A DNA stretch of 64,000 bases from positions 1,922,001 through 1,986,000 of the forward strand of contig NZ_CP119391.1 in NCBI RefSeq assembly GCF_031886125.1, read 5' to 3'. Positions within the stretch are counted from its first letter, which is position 1. Each line of letters begins with the position of its first letter. Of this stretch, positions 63,534 to 64,000 are shown one piece after another. The notes below the pieces were generated by a model that was given only the letters and a program-made list of their open reading frames with translations, did not search any database and was not told where the DNA came from. The DNA comes from Halomonas piscis (lineage in GTDB: Bacteria > Pseudomonadota > Gammaproteobacteria > Pseudomonadales > Halomonadaceae). Position numbers and translations under genes: made by a program.

Positions 63534-64000
63534 GTTTCCTCCATGACCACGATGTGACCCCATGAGACCGACAGGTCTGCTTCTTCGGGCATGACCCAGA
63601 ACACGGGGACCGAGGGCAGCTGCGTCGGCATGCGTCCTTGCCCATCGGTGAGATAGACCAGACAGTCCGGTACCAGCGCCTCGACCCGTTCGAACACGGG
63701 GCGAAAATCGGTACCGCCACCGCCCATCAGGGTCATTCCCTCGGGCGTTGCCTCATCTGCCAGCGCGTTCAACTCATGGAGCGAGGAGAGTGAACGCTCC
63801 CGGTGTATCGCGGCATCCGCCTCGATGACATGGAGGTCTACCCGATCCGCACTGACCAACAAAACCTGAAGTTCCCCAAGGAAGCGAGCCCAATGACTGC
63901 GGGTGCTGGCACTGGAATCAATGGCCACCACCAGACGCAACGTCTTGTGATAGCGCCCCGGCAGATAGCGACCATGGCCCCAGTGTCGACGGTGAGGACG
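63530..64000 (-). CDS. VWA-like (DUF2201-type) protein, C-terminal part; 5' end outside window
   Basis: The frame is open to the right edge. Visible are 156 residues, GRYLPGRYHKTLRLVVAIDSSASTRSHWARFLGEL and on to VFWVMPEEADLSVSWGHIVVM. The MIDAS-like signature AIDSSAS and the later GGGGTDFRPVFERV and YLTDGQG match the C-terminal domain of predicted metallopeptidases with a VWA-like fold. These are usually encoded next to a MoxR-type AAA ATPase, which would lie beyond the window. The coding end overlaps the hydrolase start. Confidence 0.8.
   Translation of the reverse strand, partial: RPHRRHWGHGRYLPGRYHKTLRLVVAIDSSASTRSHWARFLGELQVLLVSADRVDLHVIEADAAIHRERSLSSLHELNALADEATPEGMTLMGGGGTDFRPVFERVEALVPDCLVYLTDGQGRMPTQLPSVPVFWVMPEEADLSVSWGHIVVMEET

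Overview
The window is chromosomal DNA of a high-GC gammaproteobacterium. Gene content and order (dusB-fis-purH, fxsA-groES-groEL, narXL-narK-narK beside narGHJI, carnitine/betaine uptake and hydroxylation genes) fit a moderately halophilic member of the Halomonadaceae. That assignment is inference: there is no rRNA in the window. GC-rich core sequence is broken by two AT-richer accessory blocks.

Layout. 1-7.2 kb: core genes (dusB, fis, purH, gabD, folE, an exported protein, srkA). 7.19-14.40 kb: an AT-rich island inserted in a comF-family gene. Removing 7192-14400 restores comF in frame. The island carries a lipoprotein gene and a minus-strand operon of SLATT membrane protein, CD-NTase, a 175-residue protein of unknown family and a PLD-type nuclease, which looks like a CBASS-like anti-phage system. 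The unknown gene is cut by an IS5-family element, itself cut by an IS10-type element. Both insertions have clear ends and target duplications, so the host gene can be rebuilt exactly. 14.4-25.2 kb: comF 5' part, tRNA-Leu(UAG), envelope proteins, fxsA, a sigma-32 promoter with groES-groEL, trmJ, two cation/proton antiporters and a parvulin-type PPIase.

25.2-41.1 kb: a nitrate respiration block. It has narGHJI, the NO-detoxifying flavohemoprotein hmp with an NsrR operator, an IS5-family insertion, nsrR, the narX-narL two-component system, and two NarK-type transporters. NarL heptamers (including a perfect 7-2-7 pair) and a perfect FNR/Anr box lie upstream of the transporter genes. Together these genes import nitrate, respire it to nitrite, export nitrite, sense nitrate/nitrite and detoxify NO.

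41.1-50.9 kb: a DksA-like zinc-finger protein, a NUDIX hydrolase, a LysR regulator, gamma-butyrobetaine hydroxylase, two OpuAC-type binding proteins without permease or ATPase, an MFS transporter, acetoacetyl-CoA synthetase, a CANT1-like apyrase homologue and a DUF302 protein. 51.1 kb to the right edge: a second accessory block starting inside a truncated 4.5S SRP RNA gene (ffs). It holds a ~1230-residue protein with a C-terminal PD-(D/E)XK motif, a small serine recombinase with repeats upstream, a type I restriction-modification locus (hsdM-hsdS-hsdR), a small hydrolase and a truncated VWA-like protein.
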